Assembly (NCBI RefSeq): GCF_000513935.1
Contig: NZ_AZUY01000008.1
Coordinates: 43,086 to 107,085, forward strand
DNA length: 64,000 bases
Direction: 5' to 3'
DNA from: Mesorhizobium sp. WSM3626
Lineage (GTDB): Bacteria; Pseudomonadota; Alphaproteobacteria; Rhizobiales; Rhizobiaceae
Under the pieces are notes generated by a model. It did no database searches, was not told the DNA's origin, and was given only the letters and a program-made list of their open reading frames with translations. Below, piece by piece: positions 35,811 through 45,198 of this stretch. The position numbers and the translations under genes are program-made. Numbering within the stretch: the stretch's first letter is position 1; each line of letters starts with the position of its first letter.

Positions 35811-38796
35811 TGAGGCGCCCTCCCGTCTCGTCGAAGAACACCATGCCGGCAACCTCCACTTCAATCACCCCGTCCGGCATCGGCACGTAGAGCGTATCGC
35901 CCATCCGGTCACGCCCGCCGGCGACCAGCGCCAGGGCGATGGAACGGCCGCAATTCTGCGACCAGTAGCTCGAGGTGACGTGGCCGATCATCTTCATCGG
36001 GATTGCCTGCTTCGGGTCCTCGACGATCTGAGCGCCTTCTTCCAGCACCACCTTGGGGTCCTTGGTCTTCAAGCCGACCAGTTGCTTGCGGCCCTTGGCG
36101 ACCAGGTCCGGCCGCGCCATGCCCCTGATACCGACGAAGTCGGCCTTCTTCTTGCCGACCGCCCAGTCGAGGCCGGCATCGTTTGGCGTCACCGTGCCGT
36201 CCGTATCCTGGCCGACGATGATGTAGCCCTTCTCGGCGCGCAGCACGTGCATCGCCTCGGTGCCGTAAGCGGTGGCGCCATGCTTCTGGCCCTCGGCCCA
36301 CAATACTTCCCAGACGGCCTGGCCATAGTCGGCCGGGACATTGACTTCGAAACCGCGCTCGCCGGTGAACGACATGCGGAACAGCCGTGTCGGCACGCCA
36401 CAGATCTTGCCTTCGCGCACCGACATGTGCGGCAGCGCTTCATCAGACATGTCGATGCCTTCGACCAGCGGCGCGATGATGTCGCGGGATTTCGGACCCT
36501 GCACGGCAATGACCGCCCACTGCTCGGTGATCGAGGTCAGCCAGACATTGAGATGCGGGAACTCGGTCTGGAGGTAATCCTCCATGTGGTTCATGACGCG
36601 CGGCGCGCCGCCCGTCGTCGTCGTGACATGGAAGCGGTCCGGCGCCAGCCTGCCCACGACACCGTCATCATAGATGAAGCCATCCTCGCGCAGCATGATG
36701 CCATAGCGGCAGCGGCCTGGCTCCAGCTTCTCCCACGGATTGGTGTAGAGCAGTTCCATGAACTTGGCCGCGTCCGGGCCGACCACTTCGATCTTGCCCA
36801 GCGTCGAGGCATCGAACAGGCCGGCTTGATTGCGGACCCCAACGCATTCGCGGTCGACCGCCGCATGCATGTCCTCGCCGGCTTGCGGGAAATACCAGGC
36901 GCGCTTCCACTGGCCGACATCCTCGAACACCGCGCCTTGCGCCTCGGCCCACGGATGGATCGCGGTTCTGCGTGTCGGGTCGAACAGCGGCCCACGCGCA
37001 TGGCTGACAATCGCGCCGAAGGTGACAGGCGTGTAGGGCGCGCGGAACGTGGTCAGGCCGACCTCCGGGATCGGCTTGCCCAGCGTTTCGGCGGCAATCG
37101 CCAGGCCGTGCATGTTGGAGGTCTTGCCCTGGTCGGTCGCCATGCCGTTGGTGGTGAAGCGCTTGACATGCTCGATCGAGCGCATGCCTTCATGCACCGC
37201 CTGGCGGATGTCCTTGGCGGTCACGTCGTTCTGGAAATCGACGAAGGCTTTAACCGTCGTGTCCGGTCCGGCGCCGGGCGCCGCACCCAGCATGCCGCGC
37301 GACCAGCTCTCCGAGGCGTCCACCTTCGGCTTCACACCCTTGGCGGCTTTCGCGCCGGCATCCTTGGCCGCCCTGGCGCCCGCCGCATAGGCCTCGTCGA
37401 CCGTCGCCGCCAGTCCGTCGGTGCCGTTGCAGGCGCCGACCGAGACGCAGTCCTGCGCGTAGGTGCCGGGCACGAACCGCTTGGTCTCGTCGTTAAAGGC
37501 GACCTTGCCGCGCGACTGCGAGAACAGATGCACCGACGGTGTCCAGCCGGCCGACATCAGGATCGCATCGACCGGAATTGTGCGTTCGCCCCCACCATTC
37601 TTCGGCTGCACCGTCATCGACGACACGCGCAGCTTGCCGCCGGCGCGGATCACAGCACGCCCGGAATTGATCTCGATGCCGAGCGCCCTCGCCTCGTCGA
37701 TCACAGGGCCGGTCGGGTTGTCGCGCAAATCGACGATCGCCGCCACGTTGACGCCGGCCTTCTTCAGGTCGATCGCGGCGCCGTAGGCCGAGTCATTGGC
37801 GGTGTAGATACCGACATTTTTTCCGACCGCGACACCATAATGGTTGAGGAAGGTGCGCGCCGCGGCCGCCAGCATGACGCCTGGCCGGTCGTTATTGGCG
37901 AACACCATGTGGCGCTCGATGGCGCCGGAGGCCAGCACCACGCGCTTGGCTCGGACCTGCCATAGCCGTTCGCGCGGCAGGTCATGGCCGGGAGCCTTCA
38001 GGTGATCGCTGACGCGCTCGACCAGGCCGACGAAATTCTGCGCGTAATAGCCGAACGCCGTGGTGCGCGGCAGCACGCGAACATTGTCCATCGCACCCAG
38101 CCTGGCGATCGCCGCTTGCGCCCAGGCAAAGCCGTCCTTGCCGTCGATCTTCGCGCCAGACTCGAAGCGCAGGCTGCCGCCGAACTCGGCCTGCTCGTCC
38201 GCAAGGATGACACGCACGCCGGTCTCCGCCGCGGCAAGCGCCGCCGCGATACCAGCCGCACCGCCGCCCAGTACCAGAACGTCGCAATGGGCGTAGCGCG
38301 AGGAATAATGGTCGGGATCCGGCCTGTCGGGGGAAACGCCAAGACCGGCTGCTTCGCGGATCTTCGGTTCGTAGAGGCTCTTCCAGGCCGCCTTCGGCCA
38401 CATGAAGGTCTTGTAGTAGAAACCGGCCGAGAACAGCGGTGATGCCAAATCGTTGACCGCGCCGACGTCGAAGGACAGCGACGGCCAGCGGTTCTGCGAA
38501 TTGGCGGCAAGCCCGTCATAGAGCTCCTGCACGGTGGCGCGCACGTTGGGCGTCTTGCGCGCGTCATCACGCACGATCTGCACCAGGGCGTTGGGCTCTT
38601 CCGCGCCGGCCGAGAGGATGCCGCGCGGGCGGTGGTACTTGAACGAACGGCCGACCAGATGCACGCCGTTGGCAAGCAGCGCCGAAGCCAATGTGTCGCC
38701 CTCGATGCCGGCATAGGACTGGCCATCGAAGCTGAAGCGGGCGGTCTTGGCCTGGCTGAGGCGTCCGGCGCCGGGAATGCGCAACGCGCCGCTCAT
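35803..38796 (-). CDS. soxA: sarcosine oxidase, alpha subunit
   Basis: 997 residues. An N-terminal ferredoxin-like part (residues 15-90, GRSFKYHRPRGILSAGAEEPNALVQI) precedes a FAD/NAD-binding half with CDVLVLGGGAAGIAAALAAAE near residue 172. The C-terminal third is an aminomethyltransferase (GcvT-like) domain that binds tetrahydrofolate and captures the methyl carbon. Start fixed by the ATGA overlap with soxD. Cytoplasmic, part of the alpha-beta-gamma-delta complex. Confidence 0.96.
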
Positions 38797-39104
38797 TTGG
38801 CAAGCCCTTCGTTGGAGTTTTTGGGCAGCTTGGAAGGTTTCGGCTCGCCGGCCCTGTAGGTCATGACGAACTTGTCGGTGACGGTGTCGCGCACCGCGTT
38901 GAAGAAGCGCGCGCAGCCATGCATGTGCCGCCAGCGCTCATAAATGATGCCCTTGGGATTCGAGCGGATGAAAAAGAACTTCTCGAAATCGTCGTCGCTC
39001 TCGCCGACCATGTTGGCCGAACGCGCGACATGCGCCTCGCCGGCGTTGCGGAATTCGAGTTCCGGGCGCTCTTCCTCGCAATAGGGGCAGCGGATGAGAA
39101 GCAT
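38793..39104 (-). CDS. soxD: sarcosine oxidase, delta subunit
   Basis: 103 residues from ATG 39104. The zinc-binding start LLIRCPYCEEERPELEF and the core FFIRSNPKGIIYERWRHMHGCARFFNAVRDTVTDKF are standard for SoxD. The single zinc ion is held by three Cys and a His. The 19 codons upstream of this ATG are basic and lie in the intergenic region. It is coupled to soxA by a 4-bp overlap and lies 11 bp after the extra 140-residue gene. Confidence 0.95.
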   Translation of the reverse strand: MLLIRCPYCEEERPELEFRNAGEAHVARSANMVGESDDDFEKFFFIRSNPKGIIYERWRHMHGCARFFNAVRDTVTDKFVMTYRAGEPKPSKLPKNSNEGLAK

Positions 39105-39115
39105 CGTGTTTGTTC

Positions 39116-39538
39116 CTACAATTCGCCGTGGCCGACGCGCGCGCCGGGGAGTTGGTCGCAAAGCTTCTGGCCCATAGTCATGAAGGGAGCGACGAGTCGC
39201 AGCCGCTCCTCGACGCTCGTCGCCGCACTGAAGAGATCGCGGTTGGCCATGTTGCCGAGCGTCAGCTGCATCGGATCGGTCGTAATGATGACGCCACGCG
39301 GTTGGAAATCCTCGTCCTCATCCAGCCCATGCGGCCTGCCCTCGAAGAACATCACCACTTTCTGGCCGACACTCCAGACGCAGGCGAGCATTCCCTCGTC
39401 GACGGAAAACGGCCAGCCGGCCTCGTTTCCGGCACGGCTGATCGGCTGTAGCCGCACCTCCTGCGCCGTGGGAACATGGAACATGCCTTGTTCCCCCGCC
39501 AGCATCAGCGGCATCGCGACTGCCACTTCGGCCATCAT
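39116..39538 (-). CDS. unrecognised 140-residue protein inside the sox operon
   Basis: 140 residues, starting [15 protein letters not shown]; the first ATG overlaps the soxB stop by 1 bp, and the stop is 11 bp before soxD. Translation is therefore coupled with soxB, which argues strongly for a real gene. Sequence features: FHVPTAQEVRLQPISRAGNEAGWPF, VWSVGQKVVMFFEGRP, an acidic LDEDEDF patch, then GVIITTDPMQLTLGN. No transmembrane segment or Cys cluster is clear. I do not recognise the family; the usual operon is soxBDAG without it. A role in assembling or regulating the oxidase is a guess. Confidence 0.78.
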   Translation of the reverse strand: MMAEVAVAMPLMLAGEQGMFHVPTAQEVRLQPISRAGNEAGWPFSVDEGMLACVWSVGQKVVMFFEGRPHGLDEDEDFQPRGVIITTDPMQLTLGNMANRDLFSAATSVEERLRLVAPFMTMGQKLCDQLPGARVGHGEL

Positions 39539-40791
39539 CAGTGCGCCACCGCCGCCGCCGCTGCCTCGTCGATGAGGCGGCCGGTGCGGAAGCGCTCGAT
39601 GGTGAAGGGCGCGTTGATCGGATGCGGATCGTCCTTGGCGATGGTGTGGGCGAAGACATGGCCCGAGCCAGGTGTCGCCTTGAAGCCGCCCGTGCCCCAG
39701 CCGCAATTGACGTAGAGGCCGGACACCGGCGTCTTGGCCAGGATCGGCGAGCGGTCGGGCGTCACGTCGACGATGCCGCCCCACGAACGCAGCATCTTCA
39801 TGCGCGTGAAGATCGGGAACATCTCGCAGATGGCGTCCAGCGTATGCTGAAGAATGTGAAGTCCGCCGGTCTGCGAATAGGAGACATACTGGTCGGTGCC
39901 GGCGCCGATCACCAGTTCGCCCTTGTCGGACTGCGAGATATAGGCGTGCACCGTGTTCGACATCACAACGCAAGGCACGACCGGCTTGACCGGCTCCGAT
40001 ACCAGCGCCTGCAGCGGATAGCTCTCCAGCGGCATGCGCACGCCGGCCATGTTCATGATGACCGAGGAATGGCCGGCGGCGACGACGCCAACCTTCTTGG
40101 CGCCGATGAAACCGCGCGTCGTGTCTACACCCATGACCGCGCCATTGGCCGCCCGCTTGACGCCGGTGACCTCGCAATTCTGGATGATGTGGACGCCGCG
40201 CGCCGAGGCGCCGCGCGCATAACCCCAGGCAACCGCGTCGTGGCGCGCCGTGCCGCCGCGGCGCTGCAAGGCAGCCCCGACGACCGGATAGCGCGCGTCT
40301 TTCGAGGTGTTGAGCGGCGGACAGAATTCCTTGGCCTGCTCCGGCGTCAGCCATTCATTGTCGATGCCGTTCAGCCGGTTGGCATGGACATGGCGCTTCA
40401 GCACCTGGATGTCGTGCACATTGTGGGCGAGCATCATGACGCCGCGCGCCGAATACATGACGTTGTAGTTGAGCTCCTGGGAGAGCCCGTCCCACAGCTT
40501 CAGCGCATGGTCGTAAATCCCTGCGCTCTCGTCATAGAGATAGTTGGATCGGATGATGGTGGTGTTGCGGCCGGTATTGCCGCCGCCCAGCCAGCCCTTT
40601 TCCAGCACCGCGACATTGGTGATGCCGTGCACGGTTGCGAGATAATAGGCCGTCGCCAGGCCATGACCGCCGGCGCCGACGATGATGACGTCGTATTCCT
40701 TCCTGGGCTCAGGCGAGGACCATTGTTCCTCCCAGCCCTTGTGGCCGCGCATGGCCTCGCGGGCGATGGCGAATACAGAGTATTTCTTCAC
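39538..40791 (-). CDS. soxB: sarcosine oxidase, beta subunit
   Basis: 417 residues from a GTG start at 40791 ([19 protein letters not shown]), preceded by GAGG with 7-base spacing; this matches the typical SoxB N-terminus. The FAD motif [20 protein letters not shown] is at residues 33-52. [13 protein letters not shown] near residue 184 holds the His expected to carry covalent FMN. The upstream frame extending to 40866 has no SoxB character. It oxidises sarcosine at the FAD site. First gene of the sox operon. Confidence 0.95.
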   Translation of the reverse strand: MKKYSVFAIAREAMRGHKGWEEQWSSPEPRKEYDVIIVGAGGHGLATAYYLATVHGITNVAVLEKGWLGGGNTGRNTTIIRSNYLYDESAGIYDHALKLWDGLSQELNYNVMYSARGVMMLAHNVHDIQVLKRHVHANRLNGIDNEWLTPEQAKEFCPPLNTSKDARYPVVGAALQRRGGTARHDAVAWGYARGASARGVHIIQNCEVTGVKRAANGAVMGVDTTRGFIGAKKVGVVAAGHSSVIMNMAGVRMPLESYPLQALVSEPVKPVVPCVVMSNTVHAYISQSDKGELVIGAGTDQYVSYSQTGGLHILQHTLDAICEMFPIFTRMKMLRSWGGIVDVTPDRSPILAKTPVSGLYVNCGWGTGGFKATPGSGHVFAHTIAKDDPHPINAPFTIERFRTGRLIDEAAAAAVAH

Positions 40792-41000
40792 GGTCCAGCC
40801 TCGCGCCAAAAGGTCTCGCGGATTGCAGCCGGGTCTTCCTTCGGCCCAGCGCGCGAGGTGTATCACTAGCGAAACGGCGCTGCCATCCTTGCGCTGTTTG
40901 CGACGGCGCTTGCCGTTTTGCGCCGTGCTGAAAAAGAGCTATCCGGTCTGGCCCCTGTGATTGGCTTCAGTCACACTTCCCGGCGTCGGGGATTCGGAGG

Positions 41001-41375
41001 ATGATGGTGGGCAACGCCTGGTGGAATCTCACATTGCGCTTCCTGCTGGAGCTGGCGGCCTTGCTTGGCCTCGGCATGGCGGGCTGGAGCCTTTTCGAGG
41101 GCTGGTGGCACTGGATCCTGGCCCTTGCCTTGCCACTCATCGCTGCAGCGTTGTGGGGGATTTTTGCCGTGCCCGGCGATCCGAGCCGTTCAGGGAATGC
41201 ACCGGTACCGGTGCCCGGCGCTGTCAGGCTGGCGCTGGAATTCGTCGTCCTGTTCGGCGGCGCGGCGGGTTTCCATGTGGCGGGCCATGCCGCCACGGGC
41301 ACCATCATGGCCGTGCTGATCGTCATCAGCTACGCGTTCTCGCTGGACCGATTGGCTTGGCTGCTGCGGCAATAG
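41001..41375 (+). CDS. YrdB family (DUF2568) membrane protein
   Basis: 124 residues with four membrane segments: LTLRFLLELAALLGLGMAGW, ILALALPLIAAALWGIF, LALEFVVLFGGAAGFHVAG and the last 20 residues. The N-terminal motif N-L-x-L-R-F-L-L-E-L and the AVPGDPSRSG loop are typical of this family. Function is unknown. ATG 41001 or 41004 are both possible. It stands alone, divergent from soxB. Confidence 0.85.
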   Translation: MMVGNAWWNLTLRFLLELAALLGLGMAGWSLFEGWWHWILALALPLIAAALWGIFAVPGDPSRSGNAPVPVPGAVRLALEFVVLFGGAAGFHVAGHAATGTIMAVLIVISYAFSLDRLAWLLRQ

Positions 41376-41469
41376 TTGGTGCGAGCCTCTGCGGCTTTCG
41401 GGTGGCTCTCGCACCGCCGACCTGCGACCAAGCATCCGGTCGCCGGCAAAGCTGGCGCGAAGGACAAGG

Positions 41470-42237
41470 ATGCCAGACATGCTCGCACTCGCCAACAAGA
41501 TCGCCATCGTCACCGGTGCCAGTTCCGGCATCGGCCGCGCCACCGCCAAACTGTTCGCGGAGGAAGGCGCCAAGCTGGTCATTTCCGCTCGCCGCCAAGC
41601 GGAGCTTGATGCACTCACCGTTGAAATCGAGGATGCCGGCGGCACGGCCGTCGCTCTCGCGGGGGATGTCACCGACGAGACCTACGCGAAAGCTCTCGTC
41701 GAACTGGCGGTCGGCAGCTTCGGTGGACTCGACATCGCGTTGAACAATGCCGGCTCCGTCGGACCGATGGGTCCTGTCCCCGACGTGTCGGCACAGACAT
41801 GGCACGGGACGGTGGACACCAATCTGACCAGCGCCTTTCTCGGTGCGAAGTATCAGATACCGGCCATGCTCGAGCACGGCGGCGGCTCGCTGATCTTCAC
41901 GTCGAGCTTTGTCGGTTACACAGCCGGCATGCCGGGCATGGCCGCCTACGCCGCGGCCAAGGCCGGCCTGATCGGATTGACGCAGGTGCTGGCCGCCGAA
42001 TACGGACCGAAGGGGCTGCGCGTCAACGCGCTGCTGCCCGGCGGGACCGACACGCCAGGCGCGACGACGACCACGCCTGAGGCCCGCGCCTTCGTCGAGG
42101 GCCTCCACGCCCTGAAGCGCATGGCGCAGCCGCAAGAGATCGCCCGCTCCGCGCTTTACCTCGCCTCCGACGCCTCGAGCTTCACCACGGGAACCGCGCT
42201 GTTTGCGGATGGCGGCGTGTCGATCAACCGGACGTGA
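41470..42237 (+). CDS. SDR family oxidoreductase
   Basis: 255 residues. KIAIVTGASSGIGRATAKLFAEEGAKLVIS is the cofactor site, ALNNAGSVGPMG the NNAG motif, FTSSFVGYTAG carries the catalytic Ser, and YAAAKAGL the Tyr/Lys pair; TGTALFADGGVSI ends the fold. The arginines at S-A-R-R after beta-2 suggest NADP(H). The start may be ATG 41470 or 41479. Substrate unknown; no partner gene is close. Confidence 0.9.
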   Translation: MPDMLALANKIAIVTGASSGIGRATAKLFAEEGAKLVISARRQAELDALTVEIEDAGGTAVALAGDVTDETYAKALVELAVGSFGGLDIALNNAGSVGPMGPVPDVSAQTWHGTVDTNLTSAFLGAKYQIPAMLEHGGGSLIFTSSFVGYTAGMPGMAAYAAAKAGLIGLTQVLAAEYGPKGLRVNALLPGGTDTPGATTTTPEARAFVEGLHALKRMAQPQEIARSALYLASDASSFTTGTALFADGGVSINRT

Positions 42238-42364
42238 AGGATTTTTTGCGGGGACAGGCCTGTTCGTCGTTGTGACGCAGGCCGCCGGTCTTGCTTTTTC
42301 GGCGCGATTTGGCGATTCCGTTTCTATCTAAACGGGTCTTCTTGCCAAGACGGGTCCTGGAACC

Positions 42365-42751
42365 ATGATGCTGATCCGAACCTATGTCGCCCAGAGTGCA
42401 ATCGAAGGCGTCGGAATGTTCGCCGCCGAGCCCATCCGGAAGGGCGCCTCGATCTGGCGCCTGGATCCGGATTTCGATCGGCTGATCCCGATGGACAAAT
42501 ACGAGACGGCGCCGCAACCCCTGAAGGAATTGCTCGACCGTTATGCCTATCCGAGCCCGGACAAGCCCGGCTTCATCGTCTATGAGGTCGACAATGGCCG
42601 CTTCATGAACCATTCGGCGACCCCGAACACCGATTTTTCGCAATATGGCGGCGCCACCGCGACCCGGGATATCGCCGTCGGCGAGGAGATCACCTGCGAT
42701 TACGGTGAGTTCTTCGAGGATTTCGAGCGGCTGCACCTGGCCACGGCGTAA
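42365..42751 (+). CDS. small SET-domain protein
   Basis: 128 residues, nearly all SET domain. GVGMFAAEPIRKGASIWRLDPD is the N-terminal beta part, FMNHSATPNT the pseudoknot motif (N-H-S) that binds S-adenosylmethionine, and VGEEITCDYGEFFED the closing motif with the catalytic-type Tyr. SET proteins methylate lysines; in bacteria the target is usually unknown. No pre-SET or DNA-binding domain is present. It stands alone upstream of rpsU, so a ribosomal or basic-protein target is a tempting but unsupported idea. Confidence 0.87.
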   Translation: MMLIRTYVAQSAIEGVGMFAAEPIRKGASIWRLDPDFDRLIPMDKYETAPQPLKELLDRYAYPSPDKPGFIVYEVDNGRFMNHSATPNTDFSQYGGATATRDIAVGEEITCDYGEFFEDFERLHLATA

Positions 42752-42927
42752 CAGGCACACTATCTCCAGGCGACCGTGGCAATTTGGCTGTCGTCCGTCA
42801 TTTCGACTGTGGACAGCGAGGCTTGATTCTGCTATCAGCCGCCACAATTCGTGGTGTCGAGCGCCGCGGAGGCTTGTGGCTATGGCTACTTGCCTGTTGA
42901 TATCAAACCCGAAAGACAGGATTGCCC

Positions 42928-43194
42928 GTGCAGGTACTCGTCCGCGACAATAACGTTGATCAGGCGCTTCGCGCGCTGAAGAAGAAGATGCAGCGCGAAG
43001 GCATTTTCCGCGAAATGAAGATGCGCGGCCACTACGAGAAGCCTTCCGAGAAGCGCGCCCGTGAAAAGGCCGAAGCCGTTCGCCGCGCCCGCAAGCTGGC
43101 TCGCAAGCGCGCACAGCGCGAAGGCCTGCTGCCGATGACCCCGCGTCCGGTTGCTGCTGGCGGTGCCGCCGGTGCAGCGCGTCCGCCGCGCTGA
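42928..43194 (+). CDS. rpsU: 30S ribosomal protein S21
   Basis: 88 residues. I chose the GTG start at 42928 ([20 protein letters not shown]), because ACAGGA lies 6 bases upstream and this is the usual rhizobial N-terminus; a TTG two codons earlier would touch the ribosome site. The core [37 protein letters not shown] is strongly conserved. The C-terminal tail is extended with Ala/Gly/Pro (residues 70-88). S21 sits on the 30S platform near the anti-Shine-Dalgarno end. A terminator follows. Confidence 0.97.
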   Translation: MQVLVRDNNVDQALRALKKKMQREGIFREMKMRGHYEKPSEKRAREKAEAVRRARKLARKRAQREGLLPMTPRPVAAGGAAGAARPPR

Positions 43195-43230
43195 TTATCG
43201 CCAATATTTCGTCCTTTTCGAAGGATACCA

Positions 43231-43269
43231 GGGTGGCGCGATGCGGAATCGCCGCCACCCTTTTATTTT
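43231..43269 (+). terminator. rho-independent terminator of rpsU
   Basis: GGGTGGCGCGAT pairs with ATCG-C-CGCCACCC around a GCGGA loop, with one bulged C, and TTTTATTTT follows. It lies 36 bp after the rpsU stop. Confidence 0.9.
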
Positions 43270-43335
43270 GATTGTGACCCGGCCCGGAGGGGGGAACCGG
43301 ACCTGAACGACGGCGCAAGTGAGGACAGGGCAGAC

Positions 43336-44178
43336 ATGAACGCAACAAGCGTGGAGCGCGGGACCGCATTGCGTGGTTTCGCCCTGACAGCGGCCCTGCT
43401 TTCCGGACTGGTGCTTGCGGGCTGCCAGACATCGGGCCCGGCCGGCGAGTTCAACAACATCGACAAGGCGCAAGGGTCGAGCGAGAACATCTCCTCGCTA
43501 TCGGCGGTCATCCAGCGCAATCCCCAGGATCCTGAAGGCTACAATGTGCGCGGTTCGGCCTATGGCCGCGGCGGCCAGTACCAGCAGGCGCTCAAGGATT
43601 TCAACCAGGCCATCCAGCTCAATCCGAATTTCTATCAGGCCTATTCGAACCGGGCCCTCATCCAGCGCTTCCTCGGCAACCAGGAAGCCGCACTCGCGGA
43701 CTACAATCGCTCGATCCAGATCAACGGCAATTACGACGCCGCCTATATCGGCCGCGGCAATCTCTACCGCAAGGCGGGCCGCACCCAGGATGCCTTCACC
43801 GACTTCCAGAAGGCGATCCAGCTCGACACGACGGATGCCCGCGCATACCACAATCGCGGCCTGATCTATCAGAGCCAGGGCCAGCACAAATTCGCCATCG
43901 AGGACTTCTCGACCGCCATCTCGCTGGCCCCTGACGCCGCCGAGCCCTACAACGGCCGTGGCCTCTCCTATCTTGCGACCGGCGACGAGGACAACGCCTT
44001 CTCCGACTTCAACATGGCCATCAAGCTCGACGGCCAGAACGCCGAGGCCTGGGCCAACCAGGCGCTGATCTACGAACGGCGCGGCGACAAGGCAAAGGCG
44101 GCGAAGGCCTATCGCGAGGCCGTGCGCCTCAACCCCACCTATCAGCCGGCCAAGGACGGCCTCGCCCGCGTCAGCTGA
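43336..44178 (+). CDS. TPR-repeat lipoprotein
   Basis: 280 residues. A lipoprotein signal peptide ends in the lipobox LAGC with Cys at residue 30. From about residue 65 there are six tetratricopeptide repeats, each opening with an A/G-Y-x-x-R-G or A-Y-x-N-R pattern and ending in P-x. The general shape is that of NlpI-like TPR lipoproteins that scaffold cell-envelope enzymes. No catalytic domain is present. It lies 141 bp after rpsU and has its own upstream region. Confidence 0.9.
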   Translation: MNATSVERGTALRGFALTAALLSGLVLAGCQTSGPAGEFNNIDKAQGSSENISSLSAVIQRNPQDPEGYNVRGSAYGRGGQYQQALKDFNQAIQLNPNFYQAYSNRALIQRFLGNQEAALADYNRSIQINGNYDAAYIGRGNLYRKAGRTQDAFTDFQKAIQLDTTDARAYHNRGLIYQSQGQHKFAIEDFSTAISLAPDAAEPYNGRGLSYLATGDEDNAFSDFNMAIKLDGQNAEAWANQALIYERRGDKAKAAKAYREAVRLNPTYQPAKDGLARVS

Positions 44179-44388
44179 CATCGGCTTCCTCAAGCCCGCG
44201 CCAAGCGCCCCATTGCATCGTGCGTGTCCGAAAGGACACGCGGCGCGGCGGATCGCCGCCAATCCGGCAACCCTGTGTTAACCCCCGCGACAAGCCGTTA
44301 ACCCCTGCCTTGTTCGCGCCAAGTTTTCGGCGGAACGGTCGCGGCGCCCGAGACGTTACTGAAGACTGATTGCGAAAGGACCCTCCCC

Positions 44389-44865
44389 ATGATCAAGAAA
44401 CTCGTCTGCGCCGCTGCTCTTGCAACGACCGTTTTCGCTGCCGCCCCGGCCAGCGCCGGCAGGCTGCAACTCGGCACGCTCGACTGCACCATCGATGGCG
44501 GCACCGGCTATATCGTGACGTCCAACAAGGGCGTGTCCTGCGTCTTCCGGCCCCATCATCACGGGCCGTCGGAAATCTATACAGGTGTCATCTCGAAGCT
44601 CGGTGTCGATGTCGGCAAGACGCATCAGGGCCAGCTCATCTGGGCGGTTTTTGCCGCGACGCGCGACCGTGACGCGGGCGACCTTGCCGGCAGCTACTAC
44701 GGCGTCAACGCCGAGGCGAGCGTCGTGACTGGCGGCGGCGCCAACCTGCTGGTCGGAGGCTTCGACAGCGCCTTCATGCTGGAGCCGCTCAGCGTCCAGG
44801 CGCAGACCGGCGTCAATCTCGCCGTGGCGGTGACTTCGCTGGAGCTGATCCACTCGCTCAAATAA
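44389..44865 (+). CDS. DUF992 domain secreted protein
   Basis: 158 residues. A signal peptide (MIKKLVCAAALATTVFAAAPASA) is followed by the DUF992 pattern: GTLDCTIDGGTGYIVTSNKGVSCVF with two Cys, YTGVISKLGVDVG, and GSYYGVNAEASVVTGGGANLLVGG. The family is common in rhizobia and predicted to be periplasmic; its role is unknown. A perfect terminator hairpin lies 37 bp after its stop. Confidence 0.9.
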   Translation: MIKKLVCAAALATTVFAAAPASAGRLQLGTLDCTIDGGTGYIVTSNKGVSCVFRPHHHGPSEIYTGVISKLGVDVGKTHQGQLIWAVFAATRDRDAGDLAGSYYGVNAEASVVTGGGANLLVGGFDSAFMLEPLSVQAQTGVNLAVAVTSLELIHSLK

Positions 44866-44902
44866 GCGGTTTGGGGCCTCGGCTCCAGACCCTTCACTCT
44901 GC

Positions 44903-44944
44903 GGCGCGGAACCGGATAGGATGGTTCCGCGCCGTCTGTTTTTT
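44903..44944 (+). terminator. rho-independent terminator after DUF992 gene
   Basis: GGCGCGGAACC pairs perfectly with GGTTCCGCGCC (11 bp) around a 9-base loop, and GTCTGTTTTTT follows. Confidence 0.93.
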
Positions 44945-45198
44945 GGGGACGCCATGCCGAGGACAGCTATCGCCGCTGCCATGATTGCAAATCATGCTTG
45001 CCGGCAAGCGGTGCATCCAGGACGACGCTGGTCCAAACATATCTCGAAAAAATCGCTTGAGCTCAATCGCGGTTGAGGTTCTACAAACCCGTCCCGAGCA
45101 AAACAGCATCTCGACGCCGCGCGCATGGTCCTGCCGGACGCCTCGCGCTGGCTTCTGGTGCCGTGCGGCTGCATCAAGATATGCAAAGCAGGGATGAC
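44945..45198 (+). promoter_or_regulatory. gene-free stretch with two abutting palindromes
   Basis: No convincing gene lies here. At 44980-44996 CATGATT-GCA-AATCATG is a perfect inverted repeat, and at 44996-45009 GCTTGCCGGCAAGC is a perfect 14-bp palindrome sharing one base with it. They lie about 190 bp upstream of the MFS gene and may be an operator; no regulator gene is adjacent. Confidence 0.4.
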
